A stretch of DNA of 64,000 nt, from NCBI GenBank assembly GCA_009741485.1, contig CM019220.1:25138646-25202645 (forward strand), in the 5' to 3' direction. Both the position numbers and the translations under genes were made by a program. Origin of the DNA: Malurus cyaneus samueli (taxonomy: Eukaryota; Chordata; Aves; Passeriformes; Maluridae). The notes beneath the pieces are model-generated. The model had not been told where the DNA came from. It made no database searches and worked only from the letters and a program-made list of their open reading frames with translations. Below, one piece after another: positions 50,446 through 63,300 of the stretch (the stretch's first letter is position 1; each line of letters opens with the position of its first letter).

Positions 50446-51540
50446 TACTTCCTCAGAAGGCCTTTAAAACCTCCATTATAAAGGGAAATAGATGGCAAAA
50501 ATAATCAATAATGAAGGAAGAGGAGACACCCCACCTCTGCATTCCCCAAGAAAATTTAATTGTTCATGAGAACCATGAATAGATTTCAGGCAATTCTATC
50601 TCTGGGAACTTGAGGGATCTGTGCTCTTCTGTGATTACAAAATGCAGTAGAAATGCAGATTAAATTTCTGAAAGATTATATATATATTTTAATTTTAATT
50701 TCTAGTCTAATCAATGTGTTTAGTTAAAAAGAATAATGATTTTTTTCCACAACATACTCAAACATTTTAGAAAAATCCAAACCCATACCATAGAATGTTC
50801 AGCCCTGAAAGAACATTTGAAATAAGTGGTCAGGTTTAGAAACCTGTAAGTGATCCCTTCTAAAATTCTGTGGTAGCAAGGTGATCCATGGAGATGGCAA
50901 CTATAGGAGATATTGCTTAGGCTTTCCTCAGCAAAATACAGTTAATGAGAATACCCCTGCTTCCAGAGCCCTTACAAATGCTAACAAAAAAACCAAACCA
51001 AAAAGCAGGAGTGGAAGTGTTGTTAAATCTGAGTGGTGAAGAATTGGGCCATCCCTTGGGAAGCAGCTGCTGGTGCCAAGCCCAAACAGAGGTAACGAGT
51101 GGATTTAGGAAAGGGAAGCTACCATCAGTGGTTTCATTCTACATGGAGATAAATACCCTCATTTTTATTCCTTTCTCATGACAGTAAACTGTTATAAAAT
51201 AAAATAATCTGTTTTTATGAGATGAAAAAGCAGTGGAGAATGGAAGTTCAGTGCACATACAAAGATAAAAGAGGAAGCGGTGTAGAGGATCTCAGAATAA
51301 CGTTCAGAAGTACGCAGTGGAGTACAGAGGAAAGCATTTATTAAATTCATTACCCTAGATCTGACTCAGTAAAAAAGTCTTGGCTAAAAACATGCCTGCT
51401 TGTGTGTATGTGTTTTTAATAAAATATTTTCTGATTTTATTCCTTCTCACAGCTGTCACTGAAAAAAAATGGAAGTAATTTAACAGCATCTTGCAGAAAA
51501 TATTTGGGAGATGATTGAAATGCAATGTTTTTTTTCCTTT
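50446..51540. other. non-coding stretch, nothing recognised
   Basis: There is a short (TA)n run at about 50677-50687. A region near 50775-50820 faintly resembles a minus-strand CR1 end but is too diverged to call. Confidence 0.5.
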
Positions 51541-51576
51541 ATGAACTGGAAACCCAAAGGTGAGTTTCCAGTTCAT
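51541..51576. repeat. perfect 13-bp inverted repeat
   Basis: ATGAACTGGAAAC (51541-51553) and GTTTCCAGTTCAT (51564-51576) are exact reverse complements with a 10-base loop. A compact, stable hairpin; no terminator-like or mobile-element context was recognised. Confidence 0.93.
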
Positions 51577-54500
51577 GAAGTCATCTGAACTCATATTTGG
51601 GATTTTCCAAAGCAACAAGATCCTTAATGTTGGGAACAAAAATAAAATCTGAGGGCTCTGTGACAACTCATGGACATCCTAACTGGTGCTGGGGCTTCAT
51701 CATGTAATCCTATGCTCTTGGCCTGAAAGCTTTTGACAGTATTTTGTGATTTACCCCTGAGATCAGCTAATTAAAGAGCCAAATAGTTTTCTGTCAAATC
51801 AGTGGATTTAAAATGCTTAGAGCTAAGCTGAGCTAGGGGACCTGCTGGCTCAAAAATGCTGCAGGCACAAAGGTTGAGAGAATATGATGTGAAGTGGACT
51901 GGGGAAGAGCAAAGGTAACTGTCTGGGCTGCAGTTCTCTGGGGCTGAAAATGGATTGAGAACGCTGTAAATGGACTGTGTGGAAAATCATGGGTGGGACT
52001 GTGGTGCAAAATCCTTTTTTGTGCTGCAAGCTGCAGCATCTGAGTGATGCTTTGTCCATCTGGGGTGTGAATTGTTACTGGGAAAAATACTGTCTTTTAG
52101 AGAATGCTACAAGCAAGTGTAAAAATGGGTAAAGGTCAGACAGTCAATAAATTAGAATGAGAGAGTTTAGTGAGACATGAGCGTGGTGGGGTGGACACAA
52201 AGGGTGGGATGGTACCTGGGTTCTGGTCTCTAACCCCAACAGAATTTCTTTTGAGGAGAGTTGTCCATCTCTGCAGTAACATCTCTCCACTCTCACTCAC
52301 TTAGACCATCCTCTTGTACTCACAGAAACTTCGTGGGAAGAAAAGAAGTTACTTCTTCAAGCAGAAAGACAAAATGTCAAGCAGCTTCCAAATATTTGTG
52401 TGGCGTAGGAGGATTGATACTGTCTGGGTGTGCGTCACAAACTGGTGTTTATGCTTTGTTTTTAAACTCGGTTTTCTGAGTGTGTGACCAAGGTGTGACT
52501 CTTGGGAAAATGTGCTGGGTTGGCTCTGGTTTGAAACTTCAACAGAGTGAGGCCTCTGTGAGCAGCAGGTGCACTTTCTGCTCTGGCTGTAGTTTGTTTT
52601 TAAGATGAAGTTATCCCCAGGAGAACTAAGAACTGGTGAGGCTGAATTTTCTTCAAAGAAAGCTTTCCTTGCATGTGGTTGAAAGTCATGTAACACCTTC
52701 GTGTCTGCATGGATGCTCTCCTGTTGTGTCTGTGCTCCAGGAGTCAGGTCATCAGCTGCAAGAGAGAGAGTACTGATAATAAAATGAGATAGGAGATTGG
52801 CTTCAATTGAGATCAGGCTTAGCCTATAAACTCAGATAGGAACTAAAAGCAAAACTTGGAGTATTTTAGGGTGCTTAGTCCTATAGTTTTGCTAATAAGC
52901 TCTGTTGGTGCCCTACTTTCTAAGTGCTATAATCAAGGGCCTAAATTGTCAAAAATGCCCTCCCACTTGTCCTCTCAGCTCTACTATTTTCAAAGCTTTC
53001 TCTGAAAGCTTCTAAAGTGAGGGTCCCAGAACATCTGAAAAAAACAAAGTAGTAAAATTCTCAGTTATGTTTTGGTCCTTCTAAGCAACTCCAGATGTAG
53101 TGGTATTGCAGTCGGTGCTCTGGTTTACCTCTGATTCTCCAGACTGAGTAACTGCTGTTCAGAGCAGTTTGTAGCTCTTGTGCTACATTTTTGTGTGTGC
53201 ATTTCTATGTGCATTTTTGTGCAGAATAACATCAATTCAGAGCTGCACTTGTCAGTTCTCCCTTTCGTGGATTGAAAAATTAACAAAGCTTTCCACTCAA
53301 TAAATGCTGTCACCACCATCTAGTTTTCAGAGTGGTTTCAGTCTGTTGCTGTGGTAGGATACATGCAGAGACGGTATTAAAAATCTGACATCTCCAAAGA
53401 GGTAGACAGAACAAATATAGTGATTGTCATATGTATTTGAATTTTTTACAAATACACCTCTCAAATACAATTTTGCTGGAAATCTGCAACCCATTGTGAA
53501 GCACAAATTTCCCATCTTGAAGCAGTAAAAGGAAAAGAACAAAAATGCGGATCAGATCTAGCACATTGTAGGTAAAATGTAGGTGATGTTAGTTTAATAG
53601 ATGAAATACTATTCATCAAAGCCCACAGGCCCCTCCTGCTTTTGCCTTTTCTTTCTTAAAAATCCTTATGCCATTTAGTCATAATGGTACTGCTTTAGCA
53701 CAACCTTTAAAAAAGATTCAATTAGTGAAGTGTTTAGGCAGTGTAAAAGATGCAGTTGTTAAGCAAATGAAGAATAGGTGAGGAATAATCTCCAAGGACG
53801 ACACACTGATCTGTGCCATGGCCTGCTGCTTTCTGTGCTCTCCTGTGTAGGGAAGCTGTACCTGCAGGAAACTGTCTCAGTTTCTTCAGTCTGTTGCAAC
53901 AGAACAGACTGAGAAGTCTGGAGGAAAAAAAAAATCACTAGAAAGCATGCAGATGAGGAAAAGGCCTTTGCAGACTCTGGTAGCCTTTCTTTATGGTATC
54001 AAGCTTGAAGTGTGCACTGTCCTTCCAAGAAGTAAGAGACACGTTTCCAGTCCTGTTTGCATTTCCATTGTCTGCATGTACAATAACAAGCATAGTCTGT
54101 AAGCCTGGTGGGAAGGTTTTACTACTGACAGTTGTACAAATAAAAGGATTCATAAAGATTCTGTCCTCTCAGGTGAACTCAATGTCTTTGTAATCAATTT
54201 GCCTTACTTCTACCGTGTTCTGTAGTAGTATGGAAATATTGGAATTGCTTATTGGACTAAAGGTAATAATTTTTTGCTAGATGAAATGAGAACTGAGCAG
54301 GATTAGGCCAATCCACGTTAAAAGGAGAAGATAAACCTCTGTGCAGAACCTCTGGGTTACCCCAGCAGGGCAGAGGGCTGCAGCTGTGCCACTGTGTCCT
54401 GCCTTGCTGAAGGCCTGGCCTTTTTGAAGTCCTCTTCAAAAAGCACTGTGAACCCATTTTCTTCCGCCTATTTATCACCAGAAGAAAGAAAAACCTTACA

Positions 54501-56884
54501 GCTGATCTTTAGGTGTAACCTAACTAGCTAGAAACTCGCTATCAGGCTGTCCTGTTTTCCCTGTGTATTTTCTTTCTTGCTTTATCTAGTGATACTTGGT
54601 ATTCTTCATCCCTCTGTCATTTGATCTGTTGGGTGATAGCAGCAGATGTCAAAAGCAAGGTTTTTATCTTAGAAACACTATCAAGGACAGCACAAGCTTG
54701 ATGTGGCAGAAGCAATAAGCTCTGCAGCTTCTGGTGTGCAGTGAGAACACTCGTCAATTAGCCTGCCACTTGCAGGTTTGTGCCAGCTTCCTGGAGATAA
54801 TTCTGCTTTCTCTGTTGGGTAAGGTTTTTTCCCCTGTAACTTTATCCCCCTCCATATTTCTCTCCAGTTGCACAGCTCTGTGCCCAGTGAAATGCTGAAA
54901 GTTCCTATGATGATTAGCAGAATTTACATAATCCTTTCTGGAATATCTGAATTTAGTTTCTACATGTAATATAATTTAAAATAATGTTTTTCGCCCTATT
55001 TTCTTTTCCCTGTCAGACCTTTGTTCTTTGCCAAACTTGCCCTTTCCAGAACCTCTCTGATTCTCTGAGTTCTAGTAGTACAGCTGTTTTACAAGCATAG
55101 GGTTTGTTGTGGTAGAAGCTGAAATGCTTTCCTGGCGTAGGAGAAATCTCTGCTGCGAGGAGCTCAAAGACAAGACTAGAAAGCCTGGACTAAGGAGATA
55201 ACAGGCCTTTAGTGATTTGGGTATTACAGCCTGACTTGGGTGACCAGATAATATTCTTCCCACAAGTACAAACCTCCTCTTTGACCTGGGGCACATCACG
55301 TGGACAGTCAGAGATATGCAGGCAGCAGTGATCTGGGCATTATGTAACCAACCCCACTCCTCCACCTCTGTGGAGAACTTAAAAAATAAATGTACTAAAG
55401 ACATTTAGACCTCCAGATACCAGCAACAAGAAACAGATTAAGTGCATTAGCAAGGATCAGGAAAAAGGAAGCACAAAGGATCATAATTTGTTGCAAACTA
55501 GAATTTGTGCAAGGGGGGTGTTTACGCCAAACTCCTTCACAAGGTAAATTGGATGTGCTGAACCTCTGCTGGCACAGGAGGACACTGCATAAGAGTGGCA
55601 AGAGTATGAAGCAAAAAAGTTAAGATGTGAAAATTTACAAGAAATACTGAGACAGGAGATGCAATATTGACCTGTAATTTTAACCTGTGAAAGGGATTTG
55701 TGAGATGTTCAAATATACAGCCCATGCTTTGTACTCAGTACAAAAGTCCCTTTCTGCAACCATCTGTCTTTCTGTGCTTGCCACACTGAATTGTGGGTGG
55801 GCTTATTGCTGCAGTCCAGTCAGCCTGGAATTTCCTGTGTATCCAGTGGAAAATGACACAAACAATGGCACTGTCTTTTCTGGCTAAGGATCCTACATTG
55901 GGTTTGAGTTTGCATGGCCTGCAAGATCCCCATGTCTTTATCAGGAAACTTCAGTTCAGCATGAACAGGCTTAAAAGAATGCCAGATATCAGGGAGGGAA
56001 TATGTTTGTTTTCCATGATACAGTCTGTCCTATAAACCTTGTGTGGGGATTGATGGACAAAACTGACCACAGAATTGAGAAGGGACTACTTAGCCCAAGT
56101 GAAATAATGCCATAAATAGCCCAGGGACTGATGCTCTCCACTCTTTATATAAAACAGAGATTGCACCCGCAAGACCACTAGAAGCAGCATGCAGAAAGAA
56201 GATCAGTATTTCAGTGCTCCTTTGAGCTTCCAAACACAGCATTTATTGGGTGGGAAGCCATTGACTGTGCTGAACAGGCTGGGGGTGTGAAATCGTCACT
56301 GAAAACCGGTATTTCTAATGCACTGTTCTTCCTTGCCCTCTGTTCAACAGGTCTGAGAGTGAAAGGGGTTTAGGCAATCTCCTGATCGAAAACAATGGTT
56401 TAAGCATCTATCAAAACATCTGTTAAGCATCTATTACTCCTTCCAAAACCATTTATTAAGGGGCTGCCTGAGCATTGTGTGACTGTACTACAGTTGCTAC
56501 CCAAGTAATCCAAGAGATTTCTTTGGGATTTAAAGATGTACAGACAACAAAATAGTCTCATGACATTTTAGCCCCATACAGTTTTCTTGTTTTTCCTACT
56601 CCAGATGACTCTGGTTGAGAACAGGTTGGTTAAAGGAAAATGGATCTACAGTAAACAGCCTCTCTGTCCACTTTCCTTGGAAGGAGTCTTCAGTTCTTGT
56701 TTCATTGCACACAGGAGGCAAGTGCAATGCATGAAATAGTTCATTGGTGTATTTTAAAGAGCTAAAAGGGACCAGCAAATCAAATTAATTTTCTATTGCT
56801 GATGCATGTTGCATTTCTACATTGTGTAATGAAATATGGCATTTTTGTTGTGCTTTTAACTACAAGTCACTTCATCTTGTGTAG
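51577..56884. other. non-coding stretch, nothing firm
   Basis: No gene or repeat family recognised. Around 54690-54800 the sequence is balanced and non-repetitive with a CAATTAG word and might be conserved. A pyrimidine-rich acceptor ends at 56603 (CCTACTCCAG) and opens a + frame of about 45 codons before TAG, with only a poor donor. Confidence 0.5.
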
Positions 56885-57028
56885 GAACCTTTGAAATATC
56901 CATGGGAAAACCTGATGAGAAGACAGCAATGCATTTGGAAGCAGAAATTTGAAGAACAAGAACTGTGGATGTTCCAAGGAGACACCAAGAAAGAGTCAGA
57001 ACCCAGAGCTCTCCACAAGGAGGAGCAA
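56885..57028 (+). CDS. candidate internal coding exon (unknown gene)
   Basis: A 144-bp interval follows an acceptor with a branch-like TTTTAACTA and CATCTTGTGTAG (ending 56884). It ends at a donor CAA/GTAGGT (GT at 57029-57030). The 48 codons are fully open, phase 0 on both sides. An in-frame TAG sits exactly at the acceptor, so the open frame starts where the exon would. The peptide is strongly hydrophilic and rich in Lys, Glu, Gln and Trp. It begins EPLKYPWENLMRRQQ and continues IWKQKFEEQELWMF, a helical, possibly coiled-coil pattern. The same frame stays open past the donor to TGA at 57107-57109, so a terminal exon is an alternative. The phases fit the candidate at 22990-23126 and one reading of 27064-27141. 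The family is not recognised. Confidence 0.38.
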
Positions 57029-57109
57029 GTAGGTGATGGTTTCTCTCTGAGCATTGATCATCACTGCTTGAAAGATGCAGACCCAATGGTAGCATGGCAC
57101 GAGCCATGA

Positions 57110-58877
57110 ACTCTGGATCCTGATGGAACCAGGAACACCCTGCCTACATTTGTGCCTGTGGGAGTTCTCTGCTTTTCTTGGCACCAAAGAGCACCTTGGC
57201 TTAAAGTGTTTGCCTTTCTTAGAGCTCAGTGCTGACTAAAAACAAAATACCCAGTGACAGCTCCTCTGTGGTTTTAGTTATGATGGACATTTGCATAGAA
57301 ATGGGCTAAGTGCCCCCCAAAACAAGGTTTTCTGCCCATCAGACAGCTCTGTGTATGGTTTAAGAATGAGAATACCCAGTTCCTCCTAGATTAAATCCTG
57401 GCACCTGCCCAGACTGCTGAGTGCCTGTAACCTTAGTCCCTTTCCTGCCTTTTCCTCCTTCTCTGTGGTGACTGCCTTCTCCACCAAAAAACTTTCTCTG
57501 CACATTTCCTGGATTCCCAGGGGCAATCCCTGATTGTCACTGTTTTCAGAGGGACAGTGGAACCCCACCAGGTACTCTCCTGTCCTGGGAGCACAGTGGT
57601 ACCAGATGAGCTGAGCTCTGAGGTACATCTTTGCTGTCCTATCACTCCAAGGCAGCTGCAGAGGGAGGTACATTTAAGGATACAAGGCAAAATACGTCAC
57701 CTGCTCCCCTAGAATTTTGTCTTAATCTCTAACAGTGACTAGACTGAGCTCAGACCTTTTTTTTTTTTTTTTAAATAATAGCTATAATGCAGAATAATCT
57801 CTTACCCACAGAGAAAACTGTGTTGGTGTTAAAACTGAATGAGTCAAGCAAAATTAAAAGCAAAGAAAAATGCAAAAAATAAGAAAAGGAAGCCAGACCC
57901 TTCTGTTTTATTGTGAACAAGTTTTCTTCAACCTTTTCATCCAAAGGATAGAGGTGAGATCTGAAGTGCAGTGGAACAAGCACACATTCTGTGGAGTATT
58001 CCAAGGAATTCCCTTCATGGCTCTGCTTGGAATGACTGTCCGTGGGTGGGCAAAGCAGGCACGGAACAGCTCAGCTCACTGCTCACCCAGGCCATGCTGG
58101 GGTGGGTATGGTCAAACCTGTCACAGCTCATGCATCCTCCCCTTGCACAGACTGGGCTATCAGGAGTCACCCCCACTCCTCTGGACAAGAGTGGGAACAC
58201 CATCAAAATTAGATCTTCAGAAGCCCTTGGCATGACAAAGCTGGATTAGTTGTACATGAAAGTGTGTGAATTTACACAGGGGGTGATTCCTGAACTTACA
58301 CTTTGACTTTATTCCTCTCTTTCTCTTTGAATTTCTTTGACAAAAGTACAACTGAAATCCAAAGGAATCTGGTTTACAGTCAATAGCAATCTCAGTTGTT
58401 GGAGTGCAGAATGTGCTTTGTGATGAGGTTAGCAGTGAAATGTTCACAGGTTTGAGATGTTATTATTTGAATCTTTATTCAGGTAGCTCGCTGAGGGAAG
58501 CTTTCATAATCTGCATGAATTTCCAGTGCAACCAATATAAAAATGAAAAAAAAAAAAATTGGAAGCAGAAGTAATTAAAGTGATAGTTAAACCCACATGG
58601 AAGGAACTGTGGGGTGCAGAAAGTCACATCGCTTATTTTTTCATGAGTTTGCCTTTTATTGCTTTCTTTCAAGTGATTTCAAAGACTTTTCAAAGGGAAG
58701 ATTAGTGCTGTTCCTGAGTTAGACTCCAAATTGCAGCAGTCACATGGGATTTGTTTCACCTGAGTTCCTTGCCCAGCCTTGCTGAGCACAGGTCCCTGCC
58801 CCAAAACCGGCCCCACACCAGGGGATCCCCTGTGGCACCAACCTGTGTCTCGTTATCTCCCTGTTTGTGCCTGGGCA
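57110..58877. other. non-coding stretch, nothing recognised
   Basis: No gene or repeat family recognised. There are a 16-T run at 57757-57772 and a 13-A run at about 58546-58558. Open frames on both strands around 57390-57690 lack splice support. Confidence 0.5.
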
Positions 58878-59454
58878 TGATGCGGGGAAGTTAGAAATTA
58901 AGGGATACCTTGTTAGAAACTGCCTGCTAAACAGAATATATCACTAACTGCTTGCTAGACAGTGTATATTGTTTACTTAACATTGATTGTGTTGGTCAAA
59001 GCAGAATGAGAAGTAAAAGATTATTGACAAAAGCAGGGACTGTGACCCAGCTTGTGTTCATGGACCCCCTACACTGGCTAAAACCAGAGCTGTTGTTTGG
59101 ACTTAAGCCAGAAACTCAGAAAGCATGCAGAAGACAAAAAAATAAAAAGTTCAAAACAACAAATATTTCACTTCCTCCCGAGACCCCCAGAGCCCACTAC
59201 CAAATAACACTGTGCAAGCATGAACGCATAAAAATGACTTTTGAACTCATTATAATACAAAGCAAAAATAAGTCATGCATGTGTATAATCAAATTTCAAA
59301 ACTCGGTGAATGTGTAACATGTAACCAGATATACACCACAATACCGTGCTGAGGTGAATTTGTGTTTTTAGAAGATAACCTCCCGCACGCCCAGTGCTGC
59401 AATAAACATACCTACTTCACAACTTAAAATTATGTAAGTTTCAGAGTTTTACCC
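58878..59454 (+). mobile_element. endogenous-retrovirus LTR-like block (solo, diverged)
   Basis: A roughly 580-bp block has LTR-like order. It opens near a TG (TGATGCGGGG), continues with AT-rich U3-like DNA carrying repeated words (CTGCCTGCTA, CTGCTTGCTAGACAG), then a GC-richer TCCCGCACGCCCAGTGCTGC, then the polyadenylation signal AATAAA at 59401-59406. It ends in a short U5-like tail (CATACCTACTTCACAACTT and TTTCAGAGTTTTACCCA). The tail order matches avian LTRs as I remember them. No internal retroviral genes follow and no target-site duplication could be identified, so the exact ends are approximate and the family is not named. Confidence 0.55.
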
Positions 59455-59539
59455 AGATCATTTTTAGATCAGGCAAAGACTGAATAGATCATGTGCTGGT
59501 TATGTCTCTGTCAAAGGAACCTTAAAGCAAGTTTATCAC

Positions 59540-59770
59540 TGTCCTGGTTTGAAAGACGGGTGTTTGCCAATGAAGGTGGGGACCTTCCTTGGAGCAGCAA
59601 ATATGATCCCCCCCCTCCCCTTCTCTCCGAATTATTGTAACTTTGAAATCACAGGGCTTTCAGGTGAAAATATGGGAAAAAGAGAATAGCAGTTTTTTTG
59701 CTAGTATATATAAAAAAGTAAACAAGCAGTGACAACGATAGCAATAACCAACCCAACCAGAAACGCTGGG
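59540..59770 (+). mobile_element. ERV LTR fragment (songbird-type)
   Basis: It begins TGTCCTGGTTTGAAAGAC and continues TTTGCCAATGAAGG, then a C-rich run, CCGAATTATTGTAAC, GGGCTTTCAGG and an A-rich stretch. This is the start of an abundant LTR family in songbird genomes as I remember it (ERVL-type). Only the 5' portion is recognisable; the 3' limit is uncertain. No coding region belongs to it here. It lies 85 bp from the preceding LTR-like block, in the same orientation. Confidence 0.58.
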
Positions 59771-60244
59771 GCTTCAGGCAAAGCAGTCACAGCAGGAGGA
59801 AAAGAACTGGGAATTTTCTTTGACTGAAGGACTCACTGTGCTCTCAAAGGATAAAAAAAGTATCGGTGAAGCAGGAAGAAGAGTTAATAGCATTTATAGG
59901 AGTGATTTACTGAGTACAAATTAGCAATTGCAACAAATATCTCATTTGATTGTGGTGTCATGCGCTACTTTTCAGCATTGCGGTTGCTGCAACTCGCAGG
60001 AAATAAATGAAAACAAATATGCAAAAGGCACATTTAGCTATCAATTGATTAAATTGTTCTTATATTTCAAAAATTACCTGAATTTCTTTGTTTTCCTTTC
60101 TTCTCCGTGATCATTCAGATCCCCTCTTTTCTTTCCTTTCCTCTGTGAATGAGTGAAACGATAATTGCTTGATCAATACAGGGGGATGTAGTTCTTGCTG
60201 GAGTGAACTGGAGAGAAACTGGTGGGATTTTTCTTCCCTTGCAG
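59771..60244. other. non-coding stretch, possibly decayed LTR sequence
   Basis: No clear family match. It may hold the diverged remainder of the LTR that starts at 59540. It ends in a C/T-rich acceptor-like tract (TTTTTCTTCCCTTGCAG at 60228-60244). Confidence 0.4.
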
Positions 60245-60359
60245 TCAAGTATTTTGCATTGAACCAACAACTTTTTGTAACTTTTTGGTGTCAAACGGAG
60301 AAGTGGTTGGGGGAAACCACAAAACCTTTAGCAGTCTCTCAAGCCGCTGCGATAAAAAG
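60245..60359 (+). other. splice-bounded open interval (exon or ERV remnant)
   Basis: A 115-bp interval lies between a strong acceptor (CTTCCCTTGCAG) and a strong donor (AAAAAG/GTATGT, GT at 60360-60361). A + frame with two leading bases is open and includes the peptide QTEKWLGETTKPLAVSQAA. A second frame is open too. Alternatively, GCATTGAACCAACAAC followed by TTTGGTGTCAAACGGAGAAG resembles the end of an avian retroviral LTR followed by a leucine-tRNA primer-binding site (TGGTGTCA-type). That reading fits the two LTR-like blocks just upstream. I cannot separate the two readings from sequence alone. Confidence 0.28.
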
Positions 60360-60361
60360 GT

Positions 60362-63300
60362 ATGTAGGTTAAGTACGCACAAACCCACGTTTTTTTTCCC
60401 CATAAAGTGTCAGGTTCCTTATAACCTTGCAGGACCCATACCCAGAAATTTGCAGTGAACATTAATAAAAGGGCTGGACCTGAGAATTTCCTTGAATTTA
60501 TTTCTTGCATTTTTGTTACATGGTTTTACCTTAATTTGTATCATACTGTAATATAATTGATGTATTTTTATATCTAGCTCTCCTCAGAGAATTGAAATTT
60601 AGTGATGGTTGAAATATTTAAGAGTAGCCACCCAAATGTTTTTTAAAAGAGTATTTCCATAGTGTATCATTTTACTCCACAGAAACATGCCAATAAGGGC
60701 CATGTATATTTTGTGGAATGCACATATAAATATGAAAGTTAAAGAGAAACATGGTATTCTGATATTCAAAATCTTTAAAGGTATTTTTGCTGGTATGTGT
60801 TGAAAAGAAAATAGGAGCTGACACATCCAGCTACTCTGCAGAAATTCTGCCATCTAGCCAAGTCCACTGGTTAAAAAAGACAGCAAAAGAAAAATAATTA
60901 GAAAGCAAAATAGATTGAGGAAAAACAAAGTCTGGAGAAAGATAAGAAAGAGGTGTCAGGATTTAAAATATATATATTTAGACTTAATCAAGTCAATGAA
61001 GGAACAGGAACAGCATATTATTCCAGAATACCATGTCCCTGATATTAGATAACTGATCCCAGGAACCAGGAGAAGTTGAGTTCTGTGTGTTTATCTTTTC
61101 ATATAAACATCAAACTAGGTATTTAGGATACATATTTATTTTTTATTAATAAATTATGTCTGGTTCCTGCCACTCTCCTCACACCAAGTGAAGAGCATTC
61201 TAAAGTGGCTTCCCGCTCACTCCAAGATCAACACAGGAGAGTAAAGCTTTGCATAACCTAGATCCACTTTTAACACCTCTAATTTTTTTTAGTGATCAAA
61301 ACAGGAAAAAAATTATTAATTTGAGCAGCATTGGAGTTTCTTCTGTATTCCTTGGCCTAGAATTTAATAAGGGATCTGACCAAAAACTGAGTGAGCTAAA
61401 ATGAAACACTTCACTGGACCTTATCTCAAGTGTTGTCAGTGTTACGTCCTTGGAAAAGAAATTCAAAGCCTGAGTGTAGGAAAATATGGAGGAGTGTGGT
61501 AGAAACTGGAGAGGTATTCCACTTAGCATCTGTGCCATCTGTGCCGTGATTGTTTCTTGTGATAAAGGAAAAAAAAACAGGAGAAATTTTTTTTTTTTTC
61601 CAGTTGACCTTTTGCTCTGAAAGTAGGCAAGCAGGCATCATTCATCCAGGGAAGCGGTAGACCCTGAAGGCTACAGAAAAGTCCAAGCACCTTTTTCTCT
61701 GCTGACATATAAATATATTGCATCTCTACATCCTGTGTCCCAGTGCTCTTAAAAACTGTGTTTCTGCCACCCCTTTCTCTTGACCTTTGCTCCTGGCAGT
61801 GCACAGAGAAATGGTGCCTGCTTGGAGGCTCCTGCAGCTGGGGATCCAAGGGGAGGTCTAGGAGGATCCCAGTCTCCCAGGATATCCAGTACAGTCCAGG
61901 AGGGCTGTGCTGCTCCTGTCTGCCAGGGCAGTGCTGTCTCCCCATCCTCTCATTCTCCATAGAAAGTCGGTGCAGTAAAGTGGTAAAGTTTTATCAGCAG
62001 CGCCCAGCTGGAAGTCTGGCCTTGTACCAGCCAGCCATGGTGTAATTCAGACCATTCCATTTTCCTCAGCCCTCCTTCCATGAATTATTAGCTGTAAAGC
62101 AGAGGTATGGACAGCAGCAAAGATTCCCATAACTTCTGCCTTCTGGAGCCAGGTGACAGCCCAGGCTTCCATCACCTCTCTCTCCCTCTCTTTCTTACTC
62201 TCTTTTAGGGACAGGTAACAATAATACTCCACATTACACATTCTCTTTACAGCTAAATAACTAATGATTTCCATTGTGTCTCGGCCAGAATTAGGTAACT
62301 GCAATACTCTTCATTTTATATCTGTCTTAAAGGCAGTAACAGCAGTATTCTAAATTATGTACCTTTCTTCCTTTTTCTCTGTCAGGCAGGTATATTGTTA
62401 TGCTCATTTTATGTGTCTTTCCTGGAGCTGTAATAGTTTTCATTGTATTTCCTCAGAGCTTATTATGGTAATGTTCCTATTGCATATCCCAGAATCATAA
62501 GCAGATATTTTTGAGTCATCTCTGCAATATTTTACCCGTAATATTTATAGCAATTTAAGTAATTAAAATAGTGTCCTTAGGTTAACAGCTGTCAGAAGCG
62601 TTTTGCTTTTCCTTCCTGGAGCTCTCTATGGACTGTCTTGGGGTTGGAAATGTTCCATAAAGAGACCTCTGCCTGTGCTTGATCCTGGGACTGGCTGGTA
62701 CATTCCAGAATTTAGCAGTTTTTTTCCTGCCAAGTCTCCACTGTTTTTTGGCTGTTGTTGCTGAGAGGGGCTGGGCCTCTCCTGGTGCTCAGCTCACCTT
62801 CAGAAAGCAGGTTGTCCCACATGTCTACATGTTCATGCCCAAAATTTTGCAAATTGAGGTGCTGAATTCCTCCGAGGAGCAGACTGCTCTGTCACAGTGC
62901 CTAACCCCCTTACTCCTGATTTTGATTTCAGTCTTTCTTCCTCACTCACAATATTCAATTTACTGAGCATGGGCAACTGAGGCAAACATCACAAAATCAG
63001 CTATGAGTCCTTGATTATTTTCTGGGATTTCACTGCTTGCTCTACATTTTTCTTCAGAAGTACTATGTCTTCTGATGGAGCAGAAACAATACTGTGTGTT
63101 TTAGATGATCTTTCTGTTTGCTGCATCTCTACAAAATGGTTTAACAAACCAGTAGTTGTTAATCAATTTATGTAAAATAACTCCAAGCAGCAAGCCCAAC
63201 CTGAAAATCCCTTAATAACCTATTCAGTAAATGTATCTATGTAAATAATACACAGGAATAAACTGGAACTGGTTTGAAAGCAGAGAAGGAGGGCTACATT

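Noticed and set aside
50775..50830. Minus-strand CR1 3' end
   Set aside because: Only a faint resemblance (CCATAGAATG word); too diverged to support.
58546..58558. Poly-A tail of a processed pseudogene
   Set aside because: A 13-A run without any recognisable upstream gene copy or target-site duplication.
61523..61960. 145-codon minus-strand open frame
   Set aside because: Lies in a GC-rich, stop-poor patch with an overlapping + frame and ends in a T-run-encoded Lys/Phe tract. No family recognised.
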